Positions 1 to 7,664 of a stretch of DNA of 64,000 nt are shown here, piece by piece. The stretch covers positions 6,578,001 through 6,642,000 of the forward strand of contig NZ_CP023688.1 of assembly GCF_008704655.1 (NCBI RefSeq), given 5' to 3'. Origin of the DNA: Streptomyces rimosus (GTDB taxonomy: Bacteria > Actinomycetota > Actinomycetes > Streptomycetales > Streptomycetaceae). The notes beneath the pieces are model-generated. The model was not told where the DNA came from. It ran no database searches and was given only the letters and a program-made list of their open reading frames with translations. The translations under genes were made by a program, and so were the position numbers. The stretch's first letter is position 1. The number at the start of each line of letters is the position of its first letter.

Positions 1-771
1 GCGTACGGAGAGCGGCAGCGGCGACCACTCGGCGAGGCGGCCCAGGGCCACCACCGGCGGGTGGACGGGGGAGACGGCCATGATGTCGGCGGGCGCGCCG
101 ATGACCGGGGGCGCGCCGGGGGCGGGCAGCAGGATGACCTGGTCCGCGTACTGCACGACGCGCTCCAGGCGGTGCTCGGCCAGCAGGACCGTGGTGCCGA
201 GGTCGTGCACCAGACGTTGCAGTACGGCGAGCACCTCTTCGGCGGCGGCCGGGTCGAGGGCCGAGGTCGGCTCGTCCAGGACCAGCACCTTGGGGTGGGT
301 GGTGAGCACCGAGCCGATGGCGACGCGCTGCTGCTGGCCGCCGGAGAGGGTGGTGATGGCGCGGTCGCGCAGGTCGGCGAGGCCGAGGAGGTCGAGGGTC
401 TCCTCGACGCGGCGCCGCATCACGTCCGGGGCCAGGCCCAGCGACTCCATGCCGTAGGCGAGTTCGTCCTCGACGGTGTCGGTGACGAAGTGGGCGAGCG
501 GGTCCTGGCCCACGGTGCCGACGACATCGGCGAGTTCGCGCGGCCGGTGGGTGCGGGTGTCGCGCCCGGCGACGGTGACGCGGCCGTGCAGGGTGCCGCC
601 GGTGAAGTGCGGTACGAGGCCGCAGACGGCGTTCAGCACGGTGGACTTGCCGACCCCGGACGGGCCGACGAGCAGGCACAGTTCGCCCTCCGGCACGGTC
701 AGGTCGATGCCCTGGACGGCGGGCTCGGCGGCGTCCCCGTAGGTGACCGACACCTGGTCGAAGCGGATCAC
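1..771 (-). CDS. ECF transporter ATP-binding protein EcfA (partial, cut at window edge)
   Basis: ABC ATPase of an energy-coupling-factor importer, which hydrolyses ATP at the inner face of the membrane to drive vitamin or metal uptake with EcfT. Reading leftward from a GTG start, the protein shows Walker A GPSGVGKST near residue 35, the signature LSGGQQQR and Walker B VLVLDEPTS, in normal order and spacing. The GTGA start overlaps the stop of the EcfT gene by four bases, so translation is probably coupled. The frame is still open at base 1. Many actinobacterial EcfA proteins are tandem fusions of two ATPase domains, so a second domain may lie outside the window. The B12 riboswitch at the head of the operon suggests a cobalt or corrinoid substrate; this is inference. 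Confidence 0.9.
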   Translation of the reverse strand, partial: MIRFDQVSVTYGDAAEPAVQGIDLTVPEGELCLLVGPSGVGKSTVLNAVCGLVPHFTGGTLHGRVTVAGRDTRTHRPRELADVVGTVGQDPLAHFVTDTVEDELAYGMESLGLAPDVMRRRVEETLDLLGLADLRDRAITTLSGGQQQRVAIGSVLTTHPKVLVLDEPTSALDPAAAEEVLAVLQRLVHDLGTTVLLAEHRLERVVQYADQVILLPAPGAPPVIGAPADIMAVSPVHPPVVALGRLAEWSPLPLSVR

Positions 772-1967
772 TGGGGGGACTCCTTCGTGTGCGGCTGCGC
801 GCCCGGCGCCGGTGACTTCCTTGTCCGTACCCACCCGGATTCCTTCTCCAGGGGCTCCACGGTCTCCACCGGCTGCTCCGCCCGCGGCGGCAGCGGTGCG
901 ACGAACGCCGGCAGCAGCCCCACCAGCACACCGGCCGCGGGCCACAGCGGGAGGACGGGCGCGGTGAGCGGTACGGCGGGCGGGTGCAGGGCGGCCGGGT
1001 CGGCGGAGTTCGCCCAGATCATCAGGGCGGCCACCGCGACGCCGGACCCGGACACCAGCCAGGCGCGCACGCCCCACCGGTCGGGCCGGTAGCGGCTGCG
1101 TACGGAGCGGCGCCCGCCCAGCCACAGCCCGCCGAGTGCCGCTGCCAGCCCGGCGAGCAGCACCGGCAGGCCGTACGCCGCACCCGTGTCGGCCAGCAGC
1201 CCGTACGTACCGGCGCAGACCCCGAGCAGGCCGCCGAGGGTGAGGGCGGTGGTGGTGTGCCGTATGGCGGGCGGGACCTGTGCCGTACGGCCGTAGCCGC
1301 GCGCGTCCATGGCCGCGGCCAGCGACACCGAGCGTTCCAGCGCGCCCTCCAGGACCGGCAGTCCGACCTGAAGGAGCGCCTTGAAACCGCGGTCCGGGCG
1401 GCCGCGCAGTCGGCGCGCGGCCCGCAGCCGCTGCACGTCGGCGACGAGATTGGGTGCGAACGTCATCGCGACGACGACCGCCACGCCCGCCTCGTACAGC
1501 GCGCCCGGCAGCGACTTCAGCAGACGCGCCGGACTGGCGAGGGCGTTCGCGGCGCCGACGCAGATGAGGAGGGTGCCCAGCTTCAGCCCGTCGTAGAAGG
1601 CGAACAGCATGCCCTCGGCGGTGACCCGGCCGCCGATGCGCACACCGCGCGCCCACTCGGGCAGCGGCACCTCCGGCAGCGTGACCAGCACATGCGTGCC
1701 CGGGATGGGGGAGCCGAGGAAGAACGCGAAGACCAGGCGGATGCCGATGACCAGCAGGCCCAGCTTGAGGAACGCGCCGTACGAACGGGCCCATGGCGCG
1801 TCCGTGCGGCGCGCCGCGACGACATACCCCGCGACGGCGATCAGCAGGCCGAGCAGCAGCGGGTTGGTGGTCCGGGACGCGGCGGTGGCCAGGCCCAGCG
1901 CCCACAGCCACCAGGCGCCGGCGTGCAGCGCGGTGGAGCGGGTGGCCCGGGGCGCGAGGGCGCTCAT
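768..1967 (-). CDS. ECF transporter transmembrane protein EcfT (CbiQ family)
   Basis: Membrane scaffold of an ECF importer, 399 residues, with several hydrophobic helices spread through the protein. The family's coupling motif is visible as AMDARGYG, the Ala-Arg-Gly segment that contacts the ATPase. The chain is longer than a typical CbiQ (about 250 residues) because it carries extra C-terminal hydrophobic segments and a charged tail. I chose ATG at 1967 (MSALAPRATR) because it overlaps the stop of the upstream gene in an ATGA-like arrangement; an in-frame start 24 bases earlier is less likely. It is followed with overlap by the ATPase gene. No separate substrate-binding EcfS protein is seen in the visible part of the operon. 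Confidence 0.87.
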   Translation of the reverse strand: MSALAPRATRSTALHAGAWWLWALGLATAASRTTNPLLLGLLIAVAGYVVAARRTDAPWARSYGAFLKLGLLVIGIRLVFAFFLGSPIPGTHVLVTLPEVPLPEWARGVRIGGRVTAEGMLFAFYDGLKLGTLLICVGAANALASPARLLKSLPGALYEAGVAVVVAMTFAPNLVADVQRLRAARRLRGRPDRGFKALLQVGLPVLEGALERSVSLAAAMDARGYGRTAQVPPAIRHTTTALTLGGLLGVCAGTYGLLADTGAAYGLPVLLAGLAAALGGLWLGGRRSVRSRYRPDRWGVRAWLVSGSGVAVAALMIWANSADPAALHPPAVPLTAPVLPLWPAAGVLVGLLPAFVAPLPPRAEQPVETVEPLEKESGWVRTRKSPAPGAQPHTKESPQ

Positions 1968-2707
1968 CCGCGGCGGCGGCGCGCCTGCCACCCGGCCGCC
2001 GCGCCGAGGACGACCACGGCCGCGATGCCGCCGATCAGCCCGGCGGAGGGACCGCCCGAGTCGTCACCGTCCGCCTGCTTCCCGGCGGCGGACGCGCTTG
2101 CGGAAGCCCCGGGCTCCGGTGACCCCGAACCGGCCCCGGACGCAGAACCGGCCCCCGCCCCCGGCTCCGCCTTCTCCGCGCACCCCGCCTTCGGATACCC
2201 GGAGATCGCGCACAGCAGCGCGTTCGCGTCGTACCGCAGCGGCCCCGCGACCGCGGCGAGCGCGTCACCGACCGTGCCGTCCTCCGGCAGCCGCGCGCAC
2301 TCCGTGCGGATGTCCGGCGGCGTCTCGCCGCGCGGCGCCTCCGCCTTCGTACCGAAGTCGAGCACCAGCCCGACCCGCTTCTTGCCGTCCTCGGCGGGCG
2401 TCTTCGCGCAGATCGCGGCGAAGTCCGCCGCCCGCCGCGGCCTGCCCGCCTCGGCCGAGCCGGCGCTGACGGTGAAGCGGAAGCCCGCCACGGCGCCGTC
2501 CCGGGGCCGGGAGGTGGCCGGGCCCTCGGTCGCGTACGACCAGCCGCCGCCCTTGGACGCCGAAGCGCCTGCCGCCGGGCCGTCCCAGAAGGACCAGTAG
2601 CGGTAGTCCTGGGCCTGGGCCGGCGCGGCGCCCAGGGCCGTGACCGTGCCGGCCAGGGCCAGGGCGCCGAGGAGGCGGGCGGAGCGGGACCGTGGCGAGC
2701 GTCGCAT
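1964..2707 (-). CDS. Secreted, membrane-anchored protein of the B12-riboswitch operon
   Basis: A 247-residue protein with a Sec-type signal peptide (MRRSPRSRSARLLG, then a hydrophobic stretch ending AQAQ), an extracellular domain at roughly residues 30-165, a Gly/Ser/Ala/Pro-rich spacer, and a C-terminal transmembrane helix followed by RRRR. It should therefore be displayed outside the membrane. The domain has paired cysteines (near AICAK, TECAR, LLCAI and AGCAE) and the motif LRYDANALLCAISGYP. I believe it belongs to a Streptomyces family named after an S. coelicolor locus, but cannot confirm that here. A DUF4430-like fold is possible and unproven. Four-base overlaps on both sides tie it to the ECF genes, suggesting a role in substrate capture. 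Confidence 0.75.
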   Translation of the reverse strand: MRRSPRSRSARLLGALALAGTVTALGAAPAQAQDYRYWSFWDGPAAGASASKGGGWSYATEGPATSRPRDGAVAGFRFTVSAGSAEAGRPRRAADFAAICAKTPAEDGKKRVGLVLDFGTKAEAPRGETPPDIRTECARLPEDGTVGDALAAVAGPLRYDANALLCAISGYPKAGCAEKAEPGAGAGSASGAGSGSPEPGASASASAAGKQADGDDSGGPSAGLIGGIAAVVVLGAAAGWQARRRRG

Positions 2708-4026
2708 CAGTTGCCGTTCTTCTTCTTGCGGCCGCTGATCAGGAACCCGACGCCGACGCACGCGACGAAGACGATGCCGAAGACCCACCACACGCCGGCG
2801 CCCTGCTCGTCCTGGTCCTGCGCGTCCTTCTCGGGGGTGGCGGACGGCGCGGAGCTGCCGGCCGGCTTCGGGCCGGTGGCGTTGAGCTGGGCGACCAGGT
2901 CGGCGCCGCCGAAGTGGCGCGGGTCGCCGCCCGCGGCGTGCGCGGCCAGCACCAGCTGCGCGTACGCGGCGGGTCCGGCCTCCTTGGCCCAGTTCGCGGA
3001 GTTCTTCTCCAGCCACTTCAGCGGCTTCTGCGCGGCGTCGCCGTGCGAGCCCGCGGCGAGCGCCACCACGGCATCCGCGGTGTTGCCCACGTCGGGCTGG
3101 TCCCCGGCGCCGGGCATCGCGGACTTCAGGTGCTGGTCGTTCGCGTCGAGCTGCGCGACCAGGTACGCGGCGCCGGCCCCGGCGGCCTGCTTCGGGTCCG
3201 GCTTCCGGTCGCCGCCCGGGCACTTCAGGGGCGTGACCGGCTCGTTGACGTCCTTGCCCGCCGGGTCGACGGCGAAGCCCTGGCCCAGCCCGCCGAGCGC
3301 GGCCGCCGCCGTGGCGTCCGCGTTGGGGGCCAGCTTGCCGTCCTTGGGCTGGAAGGCGAACGCGCCGCGCTCGCTCTCCTTCGCGTCACAGCCCAGCTGG
3401 AAGGAGACCAGCGCGTCGTACGGGGACTTGTCGCCCTTCTTGACGGACTCCGGCTTCAGGTTCGCCGCCTTGAGGGCGCCGATGACCACCGAGGTGGAGT
3501 TGGCGTCGCTGGGCGTGCCGCTCATCGAGGGCCAGCCGCCGTCGTCGTTCTGCACCGACTTCAGCCACTTCACGGCCTTCTGTACGGCGTCGTCGTGCCC
3601 GCCGAGCACGGCCAGCGCCTGCACCGCGGCACCGGTCTGGTTGGTGTCCCGCATCGTCTTGTCGTCGCACGCCTTGCCCGGGTCGGCGCGGAAGGCGGCG
3701 AAGGCGCCGTCGGAGCACTGCTGCCCGGCGAGCCAGTCGACGCCCGTCACCGACGGGCGCACCCCGACGGTGCGCTGGGCGAGCAGCGCCAGCGACTGCC
3801 GCCAGACGCCGTCGTACTGCGGGTCCTTGGTGCCGTACAGCCCGTCCGGCAGCTTGGACGCCTGGGCGTTCGGCGCGGGCGCGTCGGCGACCGCCACGGG
3901 GGCACCGGCCGCGCACAGCACGGCGGCGGTGGCCAGCGCCGCGGCGGCGCGGCGCGCCAGGACGGCGCGGGTGGGGGCCGTGGAAGCCCTGGGAGCCAGG
4001 GGGGCCTGGGAAGCCGTGGTGGCCAT
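2707..4026 (-). CDS. Secreted prenyltransferase/squalene-oxidase-repeat protein, membrane anchored
   Basis: First gene after the cobalamin riboswitch; 439 residues. It has an N-terminal signal sequence (hydrophobic segment ending VAVADAP), then repeated helical-hairpin units with motifs such as WLKSVQNDDGGWP and WLEKNSANWA typical of the (alpha/alpha)6 terpenoid-cyclase-like fold. A linker leads to a C-terminal transmembrane helix (WWVFGIVFVACVGVGF) and a lysine-rich stop-transfer tail. No DxDD or DDxD catalytic motif is seen, and the protein is extracellular, so an enzymatic prenyltransferase role is unlikely. Animal transcobalamin and intrinsic factor use the same barrel to bind B12, so a corrinoid-binding surface protein is a reasonable inference. 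The start at 4026 gives an intact signal peptide. Confidence 0.82.
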   Translation of the reverse strand: MATTASQAPLAPRASTAPTRAVLARRAAAALATAAVLCAAGAPVAVADAPAPNAQASKLPDGLYGTKDPQYDGVWRQSLALLAQRTVGVRPSVTGVDWLAGQQCSDGAFAAFRADPGKACDDKTMRDTNQTGAAVQALAVLGGHDDAVQKAVKWLKSVQNDDGGWPSMSGTPSDANSTSVVIGALKAANLKPESVKKGDKSPYDALVSFQLGCDAKESERGAFAFQPKDGKLAPNADATAAAALGGLGQGFAVDPAGKDVNEPVTPLKCPGGDRKPDPKQAAGAGAAYLVAQLDANDQHLKSAMPGAGDQPDVGNTADAVVALAAGSHGDAAQKPLKWLEKNSANWAKEAGPAAYAQLVLAAHAAGGDPRHFGGADLVAQLNATGPKPAGSSAPSATPEKDAQDQDEQGAGVWWVFGIVFVACVGVGFLISGRKKKNGN

Positions 4027-4149
4027 CGGGTCGGTGCCTCTCCGGTCGGTTCGTGCGGTGGGTGCCGCGGTGGGTCTGCGTGGGGTGCGCAGCCGCACTC
4101 GGACGCCCAGCCGCCCGCCGATCCGGTGATCGGCCGCGGTGGCACCGGG

Positions 4150-4425
4150 CTCAGCTCCGCATACCTCGACGGTGCCGCGCACCGGGCGTCCGCGCGAGGA
4201 GGCGCGGCCTTGCGGTGGCGGGAGCCTTGGTCGTGCCCCAGCGGGTGCTCCGGCTCGCCGGGCGTACGGGTGGTGTGCGGACGGCTGGGGCGGGACCGGT
4301 ACCCGGTCCCGGCGGCCGGCCGGCGCGCGGATGCCGTACGTCCCGGATCACGGTTGCGGGTCAGCGCCGGATTTCCACCGGCTTCCCCCGATCGGGCACG
4401 GGATGAAATTGTCTCGCACACCTTA
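4150..4425 (-). promoter_or_regulatory. Cobalamin (B12) riboswitch
   Basis: On the minus strand, upstream of the secreted repeat-protein gene, the core is recognisable: GGGAAGCCGGTGGAAATCC followed directly by GGCGCTGACCCGCAACCGTG. This matches the conserved G-rich, AAATCC and CTGxCCCGCAAC elements of cobalamin riboswitches. GC-rich helices follow down to about 4150. The B12-box segment near the 3' end is less canonical, so the exact 3' boundary is uncertain. The element ends about 125 bases before the start codon and would repress the ECF operon when adenosylcobalamin is plentiful. The rest of the 4027-4489 gap holds no supported gene. Confidence 0.88.
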
Positions 4426-4489
4426 ACCGGCGGGGTACGGGTGTCCCGGGTACGGGCCCGGCACGTGCGCACCCCGTACCGCCCGGTCC

Positions 4490-5563
4490 TCACACCGCCC
4501 GGTACGTCACCGGCTCCGATCCGGGAACCGCCTCCGCCAGCCCCCGCCGGACCAGGTGCCGCAGATGAGCCTCCGCCTCCGAGACGGCGATGTTCCGCGA
4601 TCCGTACGGGATCCGCTCCCACGGCCGGTTCCACTCCATGGCCTCGGCGAGCTGCCAGGGCGTGCGCGGTACGGCGAGCAGCGCGCGCAGCCCGGCCAGG
4701 CGCTCCTCGTGGTGGACGAGCAGTTCGCGCACCCGGCCGGCGGCGTCCGTGAAGGCGTGCTGGTGGGCGGGCAGCACCTCGGCGGGCGCGAGCCGGGCGA
4801 CGTGTTCCAGGGAAGCCAGGTAGTCGCCGAGGGGGTCGGTGGGCGTGGTGTCGTCCGGGTCCTCGTACAGCCCGATGTGCGGGCTGATGCCCGGCAGCAG
4901 GTGGTCGCCGGAGAAGAGGCGGCCGTGGCCCGGCCGCTGCGCCGGGTGGTCCTCCTCCAGGTGCAGGCACACGTGGCCGGGTGTGTGGCCGGGCGTCCAG
5001 ACGGCGCGCAGGCGGCGGCCGGGCAGGTCGAGGAGGGCGCCGGGGGTGATCTCGCGGTCGGGCAGCGCGGCCCGCTGCCCGGGGAGGCCGCGCACCCGCC
5101 CCTCGGCGCGCGCCGCCCGCAGGGGTGCGAGGTGCTCGTCGGGCGCCCCGGCCGCGGTCAGCTTGGTGACCAGGTAGTCGAGCCACCGGCCGGGTTCGGC
5201 TTCCCGGGTGCGGCGGACGACGTCGGCGTCCGCGGCGTGCATGGCGATCCACGCGCCGGACGCCTCCCGGACGCGGGCGGAGAGGCCGTGGTGGTCGGGG
5301 TGGTGGTGGGTGATGAGGACGCCGTGCAGGTCGGTGACGTCGAAGCCGCAGGCGGTGATCCCGGCGGTGAGGGTGTCCCAGGCGTCCGGGTCGTCCCAGC
5401 CGGTGTCCACGAGGACCGGCCCCCGGCCGGTCTCCACGAGGTGGACGAGGGTGTGGCCGAGCGGGTTGTCCGGTATGGGGACGGCGATCGACCACACGCC
5501 GCCCCGGTGGTCGGTCACCCGGGGCCCGGCCTCCGCCGCCCCGGTCCGGGCCGCTGCCGTCAT
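4490..5563 (-). CDS. Metallo-beta-lactamase-fold hydrolase
   Basis: A 357-residue MBL-fold protein. The metal-binding motif HHHPDHHG lies near residue 105, with the later ligands in WTPGHTPGHVCLH and FSGDHLLPG and the final His in LPAHQHAF. The N-terminus (VWSIAVPIPDNPLGHTLVHLV) resembles thioesterase- and glyoxalase II-like members. A C-terminal winged-helix-like segment (TPWQLAEAMEW and following) is common in the LACTB2-like branch. The likely substrate is a thioester or similar ester, but it cannot be read from sequence. I chose the ATG at 5563 because GGAGGTG precedes it by about seven bases. It is divergent from the aldehyde dehydrogenase gene, and the shared region holds a weak KstR-like dyad. 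Confidence 0.85.
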   Translation of the reverse strand: MTAAARTGAAEAGPRVTDHRGGVWSIAVPIPDNPLGHTLVHLVETGRGPVLVDTGWDDPDAWDTLTAGITACGFDVTDLHGVLITHHHPDHHGLSARVREASGAWIAMHAADADVVRRTREAEPGRWLDYLVTKLTAAGAPDEHLAPLRAARAEGRVRGLPGQRAALPDREITPGALLDLPGRRLRAVWTPGHTPGHVCLHLEEDHPAQRPGHGRLFSGDHLLPGISPHIGLYEDPDDTTPTDPLGDYLASLEHVARLAPAEVLPAHQHAFTDAAGRVRELLVHHEERLAGLRALLAVPRTPWQLAEAMEWNRPWERIPYGSRNIAVSEAEAHLRHLVRRGLAEAVPGSEPVTYRAV

Positions 5564-5626
5564 CCGCCGCACCTCCGCTCCCGCGCGGCCGGGCCGCACC
5601 CCGTGCCGGGCATTGCCCAGCATAAC

Positions 5627-5640
5627 TGGAACTGGTATCA
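5627..5640. promoter_or_regulatory. Weak KstR-type operator candidate
   Basis: TGGAACTGGTATCA matches the known KstR consensus TNNAACNNGTTNNA at seven of eight fixed positions (GTA in place of GTT). It lies between the MBL hydrolase and the aldehyde dehydrogenase-ferredoxin pair. Full matches elsewhere in this window make it worth noting, but one mismatch leaves a real chance of coincidence. Confidence 0.4.
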
Positions 5641-5756
5641 GTCCTGATGGGGCGTCAGGAAATCTCCGCGAACCGCGCACCGCCCACCGCGCACCGCGGA
5701 CGCGAACCCCGCACACCGTGCCCACCGACCCGGCCCACCCGCAGGAGGCGGCAGTC

Positions 5757-7211
5757 ATGAGCGCACTCGTCGAGCACGAACGTCTCTACATCGGCGGCGA
5801 GTTCGCCGACCCGGCCGGTGGCGGCGGCACCATCGAGGTGGTCTCGCCGCACACCGAGCAGGTCATCGGCCGGGTGCCGCACGCCTCGCGGGCCGACGTG
5901 GACCGCGCCGTTGCCGCGGCCCGTACCTCCTTCGACTCGGGGGTGTGGGCGGACACCCCGCTCGACGAGCGGATCGCGGTGGTCACGCGGATCAAGGACG
6001 CCTTCGCGGCGCGCAGCGAGGAGATCGCCAGGGTCATCAGCGCCGAGAACGGCACCCCGTACACCTCCGCCGTCATGGTGCAGGCGCTGGCCGCGATGAT
6101 GGTCTGGGACGCGGCGATCACCGTCGCGCGCGATTTCCCGTACGAGGAGCGCCGGGCCGGGGCGCTCGGGCCGCTGCTGGTGCGGCGGGAGCCGGTCGGC
6201 GTGGTGGCGGCCGTGGTGCCGTGGAACGTGCCGCAGTTCACCGCGGCGGCCAAGCTGGCGCCGGCGCTGCTGGCGGGCTGCTCGGTGGTGCTCAAGGTGT
6301 CGCCCGAGACGCCGCTGGACGCCTACCTGCTGGCGGAGATCGTGAGCGGGGCGGGGCTGCCGCCGGGCGTGCTGTCGATCCTCCCCGCGGACCGGGAGGT
6401 GAGCGAGTACCTGGTCGGGCACCCGGACGTGGACAAGGTGGCGTTCACCGGATCGGTCGCGGCGGGAAAGCGCGTCATGGAGGTCGCGGCGCGCAACCTG
6501 ACGCGGGTGACGCTGGAACTGGGCGGCAAGTCGGCGGCCGTCATCCTGCCGGACGCCGACCTGGACGCCGCGGTGGCGGGCATCGCGCCGTTCGCCTGGC
6601 TGGTCAACGGGCAGGCGTGCGTGGCCCAGTCGCGCGTCCTGGTGCCGCGCGAGCGCTACGACGAGACCGCCGAACGGTTCGTCGCCGCCGCCCGCGCCCT
6701 GCGCGTCGGCGACCCGCTGGACCCGGCGACCGAGCTCGGCCCGCTGGTCGCCCGGCGTCAGCGGCAGCGCTCGCTGGACTACATCGGGATCGGGCAGCGG
6801 GAGGGCGCCAAGGTCCTCACCGGCGGCGGGCGGCCGAAGGACATGGACAGCGGCTGGTACGTGGAGCCGACCGTCTTCGGTGAGGTGTCCAACGCGATGC
6901 GGATCGCCCGCGAGGAGATCTTCGGCCCGGTGCTCTGCCTGCTGCCGTACGAGGACGAGGACGAGGCGGTGCGCATCGCCAACGACTCCGACTACGGGCT
7001 GTCCGGCTCGGTGTGGACCGCGGACACCGCTCATGGCGTCGACATCGCGCGGCGGGTGCGCACCGGCACCTATTCCGTGAACACCTTCAGCATCGACATG
7101 CTGGGCCCGTTCGGCGGTTACAAGAACTCCGGCATCGGGCGGGAGTTCGGGCCCGAGGGCTTCGGCGCGTACCTGGAGTACAAGACGATCCACCTGCCGG
7201 CGGAGGGGTGA
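5757..7211 (+). CDS. Aldehyde dehydrogenase family protein
   Basis: NAD(P)-dependent oxidation of an aldehyde to its acid in the cytoplasm; 484 residues, the normal family length. Visible motifs are the cofactor-binding VVPWNVP, the catalytic-glutamate motif LELGGKSAAV, the catalytic-cysteine region NGQACVAQSR (Cys near residue 286) and the C-terminal GPFGGYKNSGIGRE. The ATG at 5757 follows AGGAGG at good spacing. A ferredoxin gene begins seven bases after its stop, so the two are probably an operon. The substrate is unknown. The one-mismatch KstR-like site upstream and the ferredoxin partner hint at a sterol or terpenoid side-chain aldehyde, which is inference. Confidence 0.93.
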   Translation: MSALVEHERLYIGGEFADPAGGGGTIEVVSPHTEQVIGRVPHASRADVDRAVAAARTSFDSGVWADTPLDERIAVVTRIKDAFAARSEEIARVISAENGTPYTSAVMVQALAAMMVWDAAITVARDFPYEERRAGALGPLLVRREPVGVVAAVVPWNVPQFTAAAKLAPALLAGCSVVLKVSPETPLDAYLLAEIVSGAGLPPGVLSILPADREVSEYLVGHPDVDKVAFTGSVAAGKRVMEVAARNLTRVTLELGGKSAAVILPDADLDAAVAGIAPFAWLVNGQACVAQSRVLVPRERYDETAERFVAAARALRVGDPLDPATELGPLVARRQRQRSLDYIGIGQREGAKVLTGGGRPKDMDSGWYVEPTVFGEVSNAMRIAREEIFGPVLCLLPYEDEDEAVRIANDSDYGLSGSVWTADTAHGVDIARRVRTGTYSVNTFSIDMLGPFGGYKNSGIGREFGPEGFGAYLEYKTIHLPAEG

Positions 7212-7218
7212 GGCGAGG

Positions 7219-7503
7219 ATGAGCGGTACGGACGGCCCGGCGGGGCCCGGCGAGGGCGCGCCCGAAGAGGCGGGACCCCGCTGGTACGTGGAGGTGGACC
7301 GGGGCGTGTGCATCGGCTCCGGAATGTGCGTGGCCACCGCGCCCGGCGGCTTCGAACTGGACGCGGCCCGCCAGTCGCATCCCGTACGGCCCGAGTGCGC
7401 CGCGTCCGACGACGTGCTGGCGGCGGCGGAGGGCTGCCCCGTCGAGGCCATCAGCGTGACCGACGCCCGTACGGGGGAGGCCGTTTTCCCGCCGGAGGAG
7501 TGA
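7219..7503 (+). CDS. Ferredoxin, 3Fe-4S type
   Basis: A 94-residue small electron carrier. Its cluster motif is CIGSGMC (C-x5-C) with a distant CP in EGCPVEAI. This is the three-cysteine pattern of actinobacterial [3Fe-4S] ferredoxins that usually serve cytochromes P450; an extra Cys lies in PECAAS. The first 20 residues are a Pro/Gly/Glu-rich extension not typical of the shortest members. It starts seven bases after aldehyde dehydrogenase with GAGG just upstream. No P450 gene is present in the window, so its partner must be elsewhere. Confidence 0.9.
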   Translation: MSGTDGPAGPGEGAPEEAGPRWYVEVDRGVCIGSGMCVATAPGGFELDAARQSHPVRPECAASDDVLAAAEGCPVEAISVTDARTGEAVFPPEE

Positions 7504-7560
7504 GCGGGCATCCCCGCCGGGCGCCACGGCAGAGCCGCATGCGTCCACCGGTACGTACCG

Positions 7561-7612
7561 TCGGTAACCCGTGAACTTCTCACAGTTACCTCATGACATC
7601 TGTGACTGTTAC
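7561..7612. promoter_or_regulatory. Repeated GTTAC-type elements upstream of ramC (candidate regulator sites)
   Basis: The 161-base gap before ramC holds ACAGTTAC at 7582, ACTGTTAC at 7605 and a looser copy TCGGTAAC at 7561, spaced 21-23 bases apart, or about two helical turns. In S. coelicolor the cluster regulator RamR binds several sites upstream of ramC, so these are candidates for the equivalent here. That the elements are regulator sites is inferred from position and spacing only. Confidence 0.35.
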
Positions 7613-7664
7613 CACTCCCCGGCGGCGTGGAAATCTCAATGCCACGCCGCCGAGGGGGGAGACG

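Noticed and set aside
2707..4026. Reading the secreted repeat protein as a true prenyltransferase or squalene cyclase
   Set aside because: It is exported and anchored outside the membrane, lacks acidic catalytic motifs, and sits behind a B12 riboswitch with a transporter.
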